Source: JAUIAS01 sp030425395
GTDB taxonomy: Bacteria > Pseudomonadota > Alphaproteobacteria > Rhodobacterales > Rhodobacteraceae
Length of the DNA stretch: 64,000 nt
Direction: 5' to 3'
Assembly: GCA_043553855.1 (NCBI GenBank)
Contig: CP121336.1
Location: forward strand, 62,001-126,000
Every line of letters begins with the position of its first letter. Position 1 is the stretch's first letter. A program made the position numbers and the translations under genes. Positions 44,948 to 52,741 of this stretch are shown piece by piece. The notes beneath the pieces are model-generated. The model made no database searches, was not told where the DNA came from, and saw nothing but the letters and a program-made list of their open reading frames with translations.

Positions 44948-45271
44948 ATGCAAATCCCCCCACGTGTGACGGAACGTGCCTTTGCCCGCTTGTCGGAGAT
45001 CGGTGCCGGTGATCAGGGTCAGGCCCTGCGTGTCGCCGTCGAAGGCGGCGGCTGTTCCGGCTTTCAATACGAAATCGCGTTGGACGCGCCCAAGGAAGAT
45101 GACCTGATCCTTGAGGGCAACGGCGAACGGGTGGTTGTCGATGCGGTGTCGCTGCCGTTTCTGGAAAACGCGGTGATCGACTTCAGCGAAGAACTCATCG
45201 GCGCGCGCTTTGTCATTGAAAACCCCAACGCAACAAGCTCTTGCGGGTGCGGCACGTCCTTTTCCATGTGA
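44948..45271 (+). CDS. erpA: Iron-sulfur cluster insertion protein (ErpA/IscA family)
   Basis: 107 residues. A-type carrier that delivers iron-sulfur clusters to apoproteins. The three cluster cysteines are present: one in VEGGGCSGFQYEI and two in SSCGCGTSF near the end. The N-terminus VTERAFARLSEI is typical. CCGGAGCCCTGAGAT precedes the ATG. Single gene with its own promoter. It converges on an EamA permease gene with 22 bases between. Confidence 0.93.
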   Translation: MQIPPRVTERAFARLSEIGAGDQGQALRVAVEGGGCSGFQYEIALDAPKEDDLILEGNGERVVVDAVSLPFLENAVIDFSEELIGARFVIENPNATSSCGCGTSFSM

Positions 45272-45293
45272 CTTTGCCGTCTGGACCCTGTGT

Positions 45294-46214
45294 TCAGGGA
45301 TCGGTGCGCGCCCTCGGCGGCACCGCCGTCGGTCTGGGAGCCATCTGGTCCCATAGCAGATATGCACCCGACGCCACCACGATCGCCACGCCGAGCCACG
45401 TGCCCGCCTGTGGCCATTCTTCGAATGCCAGCGCACCAATCGCCACCATCCAGACGAATTGCAAATTCATCAAAGGCGTTACCGCGAAGGCAGGCAACAG
45501 CCGCAGCGCCACCACCAGAACCCAACGCGCACCGAACAAGAGCGCCGCATAAGCCACGACAAGCCCAGCATCCCCTGCCCCCATGGGCCGCCACACAAAC
45601 GGCAATGCGGCAAGCATCAACACCCCAAGAGCAAGGTTCGGATAAAACACCTGCGCCAGCGCCCCGGTGCCCAGCCCCGAGAGACGCCGCGCCATAACCA
45701 TCGAAAACGTGCCCGACACCGCCGCACCCAAGGCCCAGAGGTGCCCGCCGCCAATGCCTGCGACCCCTTGCGGAAACAGGCACGCGACCCCAACTGCCCC
45801 CGCCACCAGCGCAAACCACGCCGACGGGCGCACATGCTCTTTGAGGATCGGACCGGACATCAGACCTGCGAGAATGGGCATCAAACCGATGAACAGAAAC
45901 ACCTCGGCAAAGGGCAAAAGCCGAAAGGCGGAATAAAAACACAGCGCCGCGACCACCGTCGCACCTGCGCGCAGCGCCATCGCACCCGGAGCCGTCATGC
46001 GCAATTCAGCGCGCAGCCCCCTGCCCGCGCGCGCCCCCGTCCCGCGTGCGCACAGAGCGCAGAGGGCGGCGACCAGGATCCCCGACAAGGCGTAAAGCTG
46101 CGGCGCGGCATAGCCTCCCGCCAGCAGCTTGGTTATGCCATCCGCCCCTGAGATCAAACCGGTATACCCGGCCACCAGCGCCAAACCGGCCAGCGCAGGG
46201 CCGCGCGGTGTCAT
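45294..46214 (-). CDS. EamA/DMT-family permease in the repeat-protein cassette
   Basis: 306 residues with about ten predicted membrane helices in two EamA halves (ALSGILVAALCALCARG, FLFIGLMPILAGLMSGPILKEHVRPSAWFALVAGAVGVACLFP; second half MARRLSGLGTGALAQVFYPNLALGVLML and ATWLGVAIVVASGAYLLWDQM-like end). DMT permeases export many small metabolites. Its ATG overlaps the stop of the preceding unknown gene (ATGA), so it is translationally coupled to that gene and lies third after the repeat-protein gene. Whether it carries a product of those genes is inference. Confidence 0.87.
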   Translation of the reverse strand: MTPRGPALAGLALVAGYTGLISGADGITKLLAGGYAAPQLYALSGILVAALCALCARGTGARAGRGLRAELRMTAPGAMALRAGATVVAALCFYSAFRLLPFAEVFLFIGLMPILAGLMSGPILKEHVRPSAWFALVAGAVGVACLFPQGVAGIGGGHLWALGAAVSGTFSMVMARRLSGLGTGALAQVFYPNLALGVLMLAALPFVWRPMGAGDAGLVVAYAALLFGARWVLVVALRLLPAFAVTPLMNLQFVWMVAIGALAFEEWPQAGTWLGVAIVVASGAYLLWDQMAPRPTAVPPRARTDP

Positions 46215-47287
46215 TGCAGCCCCCGCAACCCCGTGCGGGCGAACCCGGCGAAAAAGCTGTCGAACTTGTCAGAACTGGCCTCGGCCTCTGACAGGATTTC
46301 GTGACCCTCGTCGCTGAGCGCGTTCTGAACATGGGGGCGCATCACCTGCCAATCGGCCTGACGTGCAAGATCAAGGCGGAACATGCATTCCGACATGTCG
46401 CGCAGCGGGCTGGCCACTCCACGCGCCCGGTCGAACCGCACCCGCCCCGGTCCCATCGCCTTGCCAAAAGCAGGACGCCCGGCCACGGCCAACACCCAAT
46501 TGCTGACGAAAAACTCGTGATAATCGTCATTCACGCTGGCAGTGTCGTCTTCGGCAATCGAAAATAACGCGGTTTCCCGTTCCAGCCAGTTCTCCCAAAT
46601 CTGGGAGGGCGTGCGCCCCGCATACCGCAGTGCGACGCAGATTTCGGCCAGAAGATCGGCGTTCTGATCGAGAAACGCCAGCAACCCGGCATATTCGAGC
46701 GAAGTGATCGCGGCCCCGTCCAGTTCCGGATCACGGCGACCATATTCCGACAGGTAAAACACGATATGGGTCAGTTCATAGGCGGCCTTCTTGTTGGGCA
46801 TGGCAAAGGTATGCGTGCGCCCGATAAAGGCACGCAACCGATCATCAAGGCCCGCGTCATGGGCCATCGGGTTCACACCCCGGCGCAACATCAGACGGCG
46901 GGCCTCGGCCCGTTGCAGATCGGACAATTCGGCCTGCGGCAAGCCCGCGCGATCAGCCCAGATCACCAGATCTTCGCCGATCCCCTCAGCGCCCATGCCC
47001 AGATCCTCGAGATCCAGACAGATTGACAAAAGAAACCGGTAATATTGGGGGAAAAACTCGAGTCGCCGTGCCACCTGTTGCAGATAGCCCCGGTGCGGAT
47101 CCAGCGCGCCGTCTTCCAGCGGCGTGCCCGTGCATTCGAGGATATTGAGAAGTTCGGCGTTTTCCTTGAGCCAGAACACATCATCGCCGGTGCGCCGGGC
47201 ATGAGCGAAGCTTTCGATCATGCCCGAGATGCGCTGGCCAAGGCCACGGCGGCGGGACGGGACGTTCAGGGTGATGACATTCGACAT
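46211..47287 (-). CDS. Unknown helical protein, partner of the repeat protein
   Basis: 358 residues from the ATG at 47287 (AAGGAATCCTCCC before it). I cannot assign it; it may belong to a Rhodobacterales family of unknown function (DUF6902 is my recollection, unverified). No signal peptide or membrane segment. Predicted mostly helical: ARRTGDDVFWLKENAELLNILE, LQQVARRLEFFPQYYRFLLSICLDLEDLG, KKAAYELTHIVFYLSEYGRRDPEL, and EICVALRYAGRTPSQIWENWLE. The conserved-looking ELTH-x4-YLSEYG block recalls motifs in alpha-toroid proteins, which is only a resemblance. It lies 59 bases after the repeat gene and overlaps the permease start. Confidence 0.78.
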   Translation of the reverse strand: MSNVITLNVPSRRRGLGQRISGMIESFAHARRTGDDVFWLKENAELLNILECTGTPLEDGALDPHRGYLQQVARRLEFFPQYYRFLLSICLDLEDLGMGAEGIGEDLVIWADRAGLPQAELSDLQRAEARRLMLRRGVNPMAHDAGLDDRLRAFIGRTHTFAMPNKKAAYELTHIVFYLSEYGRRDPELDGAAITSLEYAGLLAFLDQNADLLAEICVALRYAGRTPSQIWENWLERETALFSIAEDDTASVNDDYHEFFVSNWVLAVAGRPAFGKAMGPGRVRFDRARGVASPLRDMSECMFRLDLARQADWQVMRPHVQNALSDEGHEILSEAEASSDKFDSFFAGFARTGLRGLQ

Positions 47288-47312
47288 GGGAGGATTCCTT
47301 TTCTTCAAATGG

Positions 47313-47328
47313 CGGGCCTGAACGCCCG
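47313..47328 (-). other. Hairpin between repeat gene and its partner gene
   Basis: CGGGC/GCCCG stem with a six-base loop, placed 18 bases after the repeat-protein stop and 25 bases before the partner ATG. No T tract follows, so it is more likely an mRNA-stabilising or partially attenuating hairpin than a full terminator. Confidence 0.4.
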
Positions 47329-47346
47329 ATCCCGTCCAGGGGCAGA

Positions 47347-48123
47347 TCAGCTGCCCGAGGAGAAGGCGTGCGTTGCATCGCCCGAGACAACCGCGCTTGC
47401 GCTGGTCGGGGCCGAACCGGAAGAGAACATCTCGACCGCGTCGCCGGTGCTGGCGTCGCTGCGGGTCGGCGCCGAACCGGAGGAGAACATCTCGACTGCG
47501 TCACCGGTGCTGGCGTCGCTGCGCGTCGGGGCCGAACCGGAAGAGAACATCTCGACTGCGTCGCCGGTGCTGGCGTCGCTGCGCGTCGGGGCCGAACCGG
47601 AGGAGAACATCTCGACCGCGTCGCCGGTGCTCGCGTCGCTGCGGGTCGGGGCCGAACCGGAGGAGAACATCTCGACTGCGTCGCCGGTGCTGGCATCGCT
47701 GCGCGTCGGCGCCGAACCGGAGGAGAACGCCTCGACCGCGTCACCGGTGCTGGCATCGCTGCGCGTCGGCGCCGAACCGGAGGAGAACGCCTCGACCGCG
47801 TCACCGGTGCTGGCGTCGCTGCGGGTCGGGGCCGAACCGGAGGAGAACATGTGGACCCCGTCACCAAGTGCGGTCTCCGAGCGCATCATTGGGGCAGATC
47901 CCGAGGAAAACGCCTCAACCGCGTCGCCACCGGTCATGTCAGAGCGCACAGGTGCCGAACCGGACGAGAACAAAAGCGTCCCATCGCCTTCGTGCATTCC
48001 GAAAAACGCCCGTGGGGCTGATCCCGAGGAAAACAGGCTTGTTTCATCACCATCAAACAGGCTGGTCGCCTCGCGGGTTTGTGCAAAGCCTTCAATGCAG
48101 TAAGATTTTTTCTGAGCGTTCAT
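47347..48123 (-). CDS. Tandem-repeat protein with GD-x4-FSSGS cores
   Basis: 258 residues from the ATG at 48123, which has a strong AAGGAGA site. A leader of about 25 residues (MNAQKKSYCIEGFAQTREAT) with the only cysteine is followed by twelve FSSGS blocks spaced 20-21 residues apart. Units 1-3 and 11 vary in the linker; units 4-10 read FSSGSAP, TRSDAST, GDAVE plus A or M. Each FSSGS is preceded by GD and four residues, and the protein stops exactly after the last FSSGS. No signal peptide or membrane segment. It could be a multi-core precursor peptide or a disordered repeat protein. Possibly the family recalled as DUF6749, unverified. First gene of a three-gene minus-strand cassette. Confidence 0.85.
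   Translation of the reverse strand: MNAQKKSYCIEGFAQTREATSLFDGDETSLFSSGSAPRAFFGMHEGDGTLLFSSGSAPVRSDMTGGDAVEAFSSGSAPMMRSETALGDGVHMFSSGSAPTRSDASTGDAVEAFSSGSAPTRSDASTGDAVEAFSSGSAPTRSDASTGDAVEMFSSGSAPTRSDASTGDAVEMFSSGSAPTRSDASTGDAVEMFSSGSAPTRSDASTGDAVEMFSSGSAPTRSDASTGDAVEMFSSGSAPTSASAVVSGDATHAFSSGS
47428..47847 (-). repeat. Seven in-frame 60-bp tandem repeats
   Basis: Seven consecutive units of exactly 60 bases inside the repeat-protein gene. Apart from the last codon (ATG in five units, GCG or GCC-type alanine in two), all differences between units are at synonymous positions, for example GCC/GCG, GAC/GAT, GGC/GGT, TCC/TCT, ACC/ACG. Confidence 0.95.
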
Positions 48124-48491
48124 CGTTTCGTCTCCTTGCTGGGTTGATTGATTGCCCATTCACGGTTGCACGCAAAGCGGGAAACACAAACGTTAATTTC
48201 TACCCTTGGGTGTATTTTGCATGGGGAAAAAACTTTAGCTTCGGCTTGCAAATGGCTGACACAATTCCGATTCATACCGACGCGAAACTGACCAAAAAAA
48301 CTTATCCACAGGCACGTTTCCGGGCAGATCCGACGATGAATCCGATCACTTCTGTCGCGAATCGATGACGAAATCAGCGTTCAAAATCCCGCTGTGGGCG
48401 CGGCGTCGATTCGTCCCGAAAGCCGCCCTCTTGCCCCCCGGCTGGGGATGGGCGATAGGTGTTGGACAACATCACAGGCGTGGGGACGGCC
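48124..48491. other. Divergent intergenic region, repeat-protein gene and xthA
   Basis: 368 bases without a gene. The side next to the repeat-protein gene (about 48175-48310) is clearly more AT-rich than the surroundings, with runs of A/T such as GGGGAAAAAACTTTAG and CCAAAAAAACTTATCC, so the cassette promoter probably lies there, but I cannot pick one -35/-10 pair with confidence. It also holds a perfect DnaA-box sequence at 48302-48310. Confidence 0.4.
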
Positions 48492-49274
48492 ATGAAACTG
48501 GCAAGCTTCAATATCAACGGGATCAAGGCCCGCATCGCAGCCTTGCCCGAATGGCTGGATGAGGCCCAACCCGACGTGGTCGTCCTGCAAGAGATCAAAT
48601 CCGTCGACGAAAACTTCCCCCGCGACCTGTTCGAAGATCGCGGATACAACGTGGAAACGCACGGCCAGAAAAGCTTTAACGGGGTGGCCATCCTGTCCAA
48701 GCTGCCACTTGAGGACGTCACACGCGGCCTGCCCGGCGATGACAGCGACGAACAGGCCCGCTGGATCGAAGCCACTGTCGTCGGAGACCGCAACGCGATG
48801 CGGGTCTGCGGGCTTTACCTGCCCAACGGCAACCCGGCCCCCGGCCCGAAATACGATTACAAGCTGGCGTGGATGAAACGGCTTGAGGCACGTGCCCGCG
48901 ATCTGCTGGCCGCAGAAGAACCTGCGGTCATGGCTGGCGACTACAATGTGATCCCGCAGGACGAAGACGCCGCGCGCCCCGAGGCCTGGACCAAGGATGC
49001 GCTGGCCATGCCGGAAACACGCGCGGCCTATCGTCGGATCGTCAATCTGGGCTTTACCGACGCCTTTCGCGCACGCGCGCAGGGACCGGGGCAGTATTCC
49101 TTCTGGGATTATCAGGCAGGGGCCTGGAACCGAAACGACGGCATTCGCATCGACCACCTTCTGTTGACACCGCAAGCCGCTGATCTGATGCGCGATTGCC
49201 GGATCGACAAGGAAATCCGGGCCCGCGAAAAGCCCTCGGACCACGTTCCAATCTGGGCTGAGTTCGACCTTTGA
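48492..49274 (+). CDS. xthA: Exodeoxyribonuclease III
   Basis: 260 residues. AP endonuclease and 3'-5' exonuclease of base-excision repair. EEP-fold residues visible: SFNINGIKARI, VVLQEIKSVDENFP, the GDYNVIPQDEDAARP site, RIDHLLLTP and the closing KPSDHVPIWAEF with catalytic D-H pair. The ATG at 48492 follows GGGGACGGCC. It converges on the FAD monooxygenase gene with four bases between the stops. Confidence 0.94.
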   Translation: MKLASFNINGIKARIAALPEWLDEAQPDVVVLQEIKSVDENFPRDLFEDRGYNVETHGQKSFNGVAILSKLPLEDVTRGLPGDDSDEQARWIEATVVGDRNAMRVCGLYLPNGNPAPGPKYDYKLAWMKRLEARARDLLAAEEPAVMAGDYNVIPQDEDAARPEAWTKDALAMPETRAAYRRIVNLGFTDAFRARAQGPGQYSFWDYQAGAWNRNDGIRIDHLLLTPQAADLMRDCRIDKEIRAREKPSDHVPIWAEFDL

Positions 49275-49278
49275 GGCC

Positions 49279-50448
49279 TCAGGCGGTCACGTCGTGACCA
49301 TAGAGCCAGTCAAACTGGGATACCATCCGCGAGGGTGCCAACCGCCCCGCAACGCCCAAGGCCAAATGTGCCACATGGCGCACCGACCCGCGCAGGTGAT
49401 ATTTCCAGGCATTTGAATTGGCCGCCGCGATCACGCGGGTCACGCGGCTGTGGCGCGCGGCCTGATAAGCGGCGAGAGCCTGCAACATAGTCGCCGTCCG
49501 ATCATCCAGACACCGCGCCAGAACAAACGCGTCCTCAAGCGCCATATTGGCCCCCTGCGCAAGGAACGGCAACGTCGGATGCGCCGCGTCCCCGACCATT
49601 GCGCAAGCCCGCCCATGCCAGTGCTGCGCCACCGGATGGCGAAACAAGCCCCAGAGATGAACGGTTTCCACTGCGTTCAGAAGTTCACGGGCCGGGCCGC
49701 GCACATCCGCAAATATATGACGCAATTCATCCGGATCGCCGCGATGGTGCCAGCCTTCGTCAGCCCACAGGTCCCGTTCTTCGACCGCGACAAGATTGAC
49801 CATCGCGCCATCACGCAACGGATAACTGACGATATGACGCCCCGGCGCCATCGTCACACGCGCCTCGGCGGGAAGGTTCCAGCGGTTGGGCACCAGCGCG
49901 CGCCACGCCACCTGACCAGTAAAGAACGGCTCGGCCTGGGTGTTCAGCATGGGGCGCATCACCGAATGCAAGCCATCCGCCCCGATCACCAGATCGGCGC
50001 GCAAACGCGCACCGGATCGCATGTGCACGCAGGCCCCATTATCTGCATCTTCGATCCGCTCAACCTGCTGCAAGAGGCGCAAATGCACCCCCTTCGCCCG
50101 CGCCGCCGCGGCGAGCACATCGATCAGATCACTGCGATGGACCAGAAGATACGGACGCTCATCGCCCTCGGGCAGGGTCAGGCGCAGCACCTCGCCCTTG
50201 CGGATATAGTCGCACAATACCACCGCCCGTGCGCGCATCGAACGGGCTTCCAGCGCATCGGCCACGCCCAATGCGCGCAGCACGGCCATTCCGTTCGGGC
50301 TGATCTGAAGGCCCGCGCCGACTTCGCTGATTTCCGGTGCCTGTTCCAGAACGGTAACGTCCGCACCGCGCGCGCGCAGCGCCAAGGCCACCGCAAGACC
50401 GCCGATCCCGGCACCGGACACAATCACTTTGAGACCGTGGCAGGTCAT
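49279..50448 (-). CDS. FAD-dependent aromatic monooxygenase (salicylate hydroxylase-like)
   Basis: 389 residues. Class A flavoprotein hydroxylase. FAD-binding GXGXXG in VIVSGAGIGGLAVALALRARGADVTVLEQ at the N-terminus, the DG motif in LVIGADGLHSVMRPML, and the second FAD site MVGDAAHPTLPFLAQGANMALEDAFVL. These are typical of 3-hydroxybenzoate/salicylate-type hydroxylases, but no ring-cleavage genes are nearby and the substrate is unknown. The ATG at 50448 has AAGG 12 bases upstream. Downstream of dksA, separated from it by a terminator. Confidence 0.87.
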   Translation of the reverse strand: MTCHGLKVIVSGAGIGGLAVALALRARGADVTVLEQAPEISEVGAGLQISPNGMAVLRALGVADALEARSMRARAVVLCDYIRKGEVLRLTLPEGDERPYLLVHRSDLIDVLAAAARAKGVHLRLLQQVERIEDADNGACVHMRSGARLRADLVIGADGLHSVMRPMLNTQAEPFFTGQVAWRALVPNRWNLPAEARVTMAPGRHIVSYPLRDGAMVNLVAVEERDLWADEGWHHRGDPDELRHIFADVRGPARELLNAVETVHLWGLFRHPVAQHWHGRACAMVGDAAHPTLPFLAQGANMALEDAFVLARCLDDRTATMLQALAAYQAARHSRVTRVIAAANSNAWKYHLRGSVRHVAHLALGVAGRLAPSRMVSQFDWLYGHDVTA

Positions 50449-50481
50449 TCCGCGCGCCTTGCCCTGCCCGGAACGAAACAA

Positions 50482-50503
50482 CGCCGGGGAGCAAACCCCG
50501 GCG
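50482..50503 (-). terminator. Rho-independent terminator after dksA
   Basis: Perfect 8-bp stem CGCCGGGG/CCCCGGCG with loop TTTGCT (minus strand), followed by TTGTTTCGTTCC, 33 bases after the dksA stop. Confidence 0.75.
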
Positions 50504-50536
50504 CGGTCAATTTATTCTTGTCTTGAGACATTCGGA

Positions 50537-50959
50537 TTACTCGTCGCGGTGGACTTTCTCGCGCCGCTCGTGGCGCTCCTGAGCCTCAAGCGTCATCGTG
50601 GCGATGGGCCGGGCATCCAACCGCTTGAGCGAGATCGGCTCGCCAGTCACCAGACAGTACCCGAATTCACCTTCTTCGATTCGACGCAGCGCCGCGTCGA
50701 TCTTGGACACCAGCTTGCGTTGACGGTCCCGCGTGCGAAGTTCAAGCGCCCGGTCAGTCTCTTCGCTGGCGCGATCGGCGACATCCGGAATGTTGCGGGT
50801 GTTGTCCTGAAGACCTTCGATCGTATCGCGGCTTCCGGCCAGCAATTCGGCTTTCCAGTTCAGCAGCTTTCTTCGAAAATACTCGACCTGACGGTCGTTC
50901 ATGAACGGTTCATCTTCGACCGGACGGTAATCGTCGGGCAGAAAAACTTCCTGCTTCAT
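50537..50959 (-). CDS. dksA: RNA polymerase-binding protein DksA
   Basis: 140 residues from ATG 50959 (GAGGGAGCCCAA before it). Acts with ppGpp in the secondary channel of RNA polymerase. The coiled-coil with acidic tip is visible (YFRRKLLNWKAELLAGSRDTIEGLQD, DVADRASEETDRALELRTRDRQRKLVSKIDAALRRI). The zinc-finger region GYCLVTGEPISLKRLDARPIATMTLEAQERHE keeps only one of the four cysteines, as is usual in alphaproteobacteria. A GTG 17 codons upstream (51010), in frame and preceded by AAGGAGGAGCCAA, could give a longer form. Confidence 0.92.
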   Translation of the reverse strand: MKQEVFLPDDYRPVEDEPFMNDRQVEYFRRKLLNWKAELLAGSRDTIEGLQDNTRNIPDVADRASEETDRALELRTRDRQRKLVSKIDAALRRIEEGEFGYCLVTGEPISLKRLDARPIATMTLEAQERHERREKVHRDE

Positions 50960-51064
50960 TTGGGCTCCCTCAAGCTGGCCAACATTGTCTATTTGCATAC
51001 CTTCAGACACTTGGCTCCTCCTTGTGAGGGCTCGTCTAAACCAAGGTTCCGGGATTGTCACTAC

Positions 51065-51078
51065 ACAAAACGTTTTGT
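51065..51078. promoter_or_regulatory. Perfect 14-bp palindrome between dksA and moxR
   Basis: ACAAAACGTTTTGT, fully self-complementary. It lies about 105 bases before the dksA ATG and 131 before the MoxR ATG, where promoters of either gene would be expected. Confidence 0.5.
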
Positions 51079-51209
51079 TTGCCTGCCCACAAATTCACCC
51101 GCCATCGCGGTTGGACGCGGGGTCGCATTGCGCGCGGACTTGCCAAACATGGCCCCGCAGACTACCCCGTTTTGACAATCTGACAGATCAGCACGCGCGG
51201 AGGAAAAAC

Positions 51210-52058
51210 ATGACGGCACGGTTCGAAGGAACGGACAACTATGTGGCGACCGAAGACCTGACCATTGCGGTCAACGCGGCGGTCACGCTGGAACGCCCGC
51301 TTCTGGTCAAGGGGGAACCCGGCACCGGCAAGACCGAACTGGCCCGCCAGGTCAGCAGCGCGCTCGGCCTGCGCATGATCGAGTGGAACATCAAATCCAC
51401 CACCCGCGCACAACAAGGTCTCTATGAATATGACGCCGTAAGCCGCCTGCGCGACAGCCAATTGGGCGAAGAACGGGTGCATGACGTCAAGAATTACATC
51501 AAGAAGGGCAAGCTTTGGGAGGCCTTCGAGGCCGATGAGCGTGTCGTTCTGTTGATCGACGAAATCGACAAGGCGGATATCGAATTTCCCAACGATCTGT
51601 TGCAAGAGCTCGATCGGATGGAATTCTACGTCTACGAGACCGGCGAAACCATTCAGGCGCGTCAGCGCCCCATCGTGATCATCACTTCGAACAACGAAAA
51701 GGAACTGCCCGACGCGTTCCTGCGGCGGTGCTTTTTTCACTATATCCGCTTCCCGGACGAATCCACCATGCGCCGCATCGTCGAAGTGCACCATCCCGGC
51801 ATCAAGGAGGGGCTTCTGACCACCGCCCTGACCCAGTTCTACGAAGTCCGCGAGACAGCTGGTCTCAAGAAAAAGCCTTCCACGTCCGAGGTTCTGGATT
51901 GGCTCAAACTGCTGCTGGCCGAGGACCTGACCGCCGAAGATCTCAAGCGTGATGGTGTGAACGCCCTGCCCAAGCTGCATGGCGCGCTGCTCAAGAACGA
52001 ACAGGACGTGCATCTGTTTGAACGGCTGGCCTTTATGGCGCGGGCCAAGAAACGCTGA
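51210..52058 (+). CDS. MoxR-family AAA ATPase
   Basis: 282 residues. Walker A GEPGTGKTELARQV (about 35-45), Walker B VVLLIDEIDKAD, and sensor region IITSNNEKELPDAFLRRCFFHYIRFPD. It belongs to the CoxD/MoxR-like branch, chaperone ATPases that work with a VWA-domain partner in metal insertion or complex assembly. The likely partner is the CoxE-like protein at 54291. GGAGGAAAAAC fixes the start. A very strong 11-bp hairpin follows. Confidence 0.92.
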   Translation: MTARFEGTDNYVATEDLTIAVNAAVTLERPLLVKGEPGTGKTELARQVSSALGLRMIEWNIKSTTRAQQGLYEYDAVSRLRDSQLGEERVHDVKNYIKKGKLWEAFEADERVVLLIDEIDKADIEFPNDLLQELDRMEFYVYETGETIQARQRPIVIITSNNEKELPDAFLRRCFFHYIRFPDESTMRRIVEVHHPGIKEGLLTTALTQFYEVRETAGLKKKPSTSEVLDWLKLLLAEDLTAEDLKRDGVNALPKLHGALLKNEQDVHLFERLAFMARAKKR

Positions 52059-52066
52059 CGATTGGT

Positions 52067-52097
52067 GGTTGCGGCGCGTCAAACATGCGCCGCAACC
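52067..52097 (+). terminator. Hairpin terminator after the MoxR gene
   Basis: Perfect 11-bp stem GGTTGCGGCGC/GCGCCGCAACC with loop GTCAAACAT, then GTGTTTCGAG. The stem is strong; the T tract is short. Confidence 0.6.
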
Positions 52098-52288
52098 GTG
52101 TTTCGAGTGCCCGTTCCAACGTAAAAAATGGGCCGCAGCACACGCGCACGTATACGCGCGCGCTGCGCAAAAATTCCCCCTGACCCCCTGCACGATTGCC
52201 CGCGCCGCAAGAATGCCCCATTTTTTCCCTTGTCGCGACGCGCTAGGCTCGGACAAGGTGGGCCAAGAATATCAGGCAGGCACGACAC

Positions 52289-52741
52289 ATGAGCGCAAAG
52301 ACCATCGTGATAAGGCGATTGACGCCGCAGGACCGCGACCAGTGGGCTGAAATGTGGTGTGATTACCTCGCCTTTTACGAAACAACCGTAGCCGATGACA
52401 TCTATGACAGCAGCTTTGCACGGCTTCTGGGTGACGATCCCCGCGACTTTGAAGGGTTTATCGCCGAACAGGACGGGCGCGCGGTCGGGCTTGTGCATTT
52501 CCTGTTTCACCGCCACGGCTGGAAGGTGGAAGACGTCTGCTACCTGCAAGATCTGTATGCCCGCCCGGAAACCCGTGGCACCGGCGTGGGCCGCGCGCTG
52601 ATCGAGGCGGTCTATGCCGAGGCCGATGCCCGTGGTGCACCATCTGTCTATTGGCTGACGCAGGATTTCAACACGACTGCCCGGCATCTGTATGACCGGA
52701 TTGCCACACTGACACCCTTTATCAAATACCAGAGGCCCTGA
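52289..52741 (+). CDS. GNAT family N-acetyltransferase
   Basis: 150 residues. Acetyl-CoA site LQDLYARPETRGTGVGRALIEAVYAEADARG (about 88-118) and the closing YWLTQDFNTTARHLYDRIA are those of GNAT enzymes. Substrate unknown. The 230 bases before it hold only the MoxR hairpin and GC-rich sequence. Its stop codon shares one base with the next start (TGATG). Confidence 0.87.
   Translation: MSAKTIVIRRLTPQDRDQWAEMWCDYLAFYETTVADDIYDSSFARLLGDDPRDFEGFIAEQDGRAVGLVHFLFHRHGWKVEDVCYLQDLYARPETRGTGVGRALIEAVYAEADARGAPSVYWLTQDFNTTARHLYDRIATLTPFIKYQRP

Noticed and set aside
47428..47847. Regular 60-bp repeats as a possible CRISPR array
   Set aside because: Units are contiguous without spacers, in frame, and differ at synonymous positions; no cas genes nearby.
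47045..48368. Long plus-strand frames across the repeat array
   Set aside because: Mirror images of the repeats; no ribosome site, and the minus-strand gene has a strong site, a leader and an operon context.
52141..52175. Alternating purine-pyrimidine stretch with GTATAC palindrome
   Set aside because: Imperfect symmetry in GC-rich sequence; could form by chance and has no clear promoter context.
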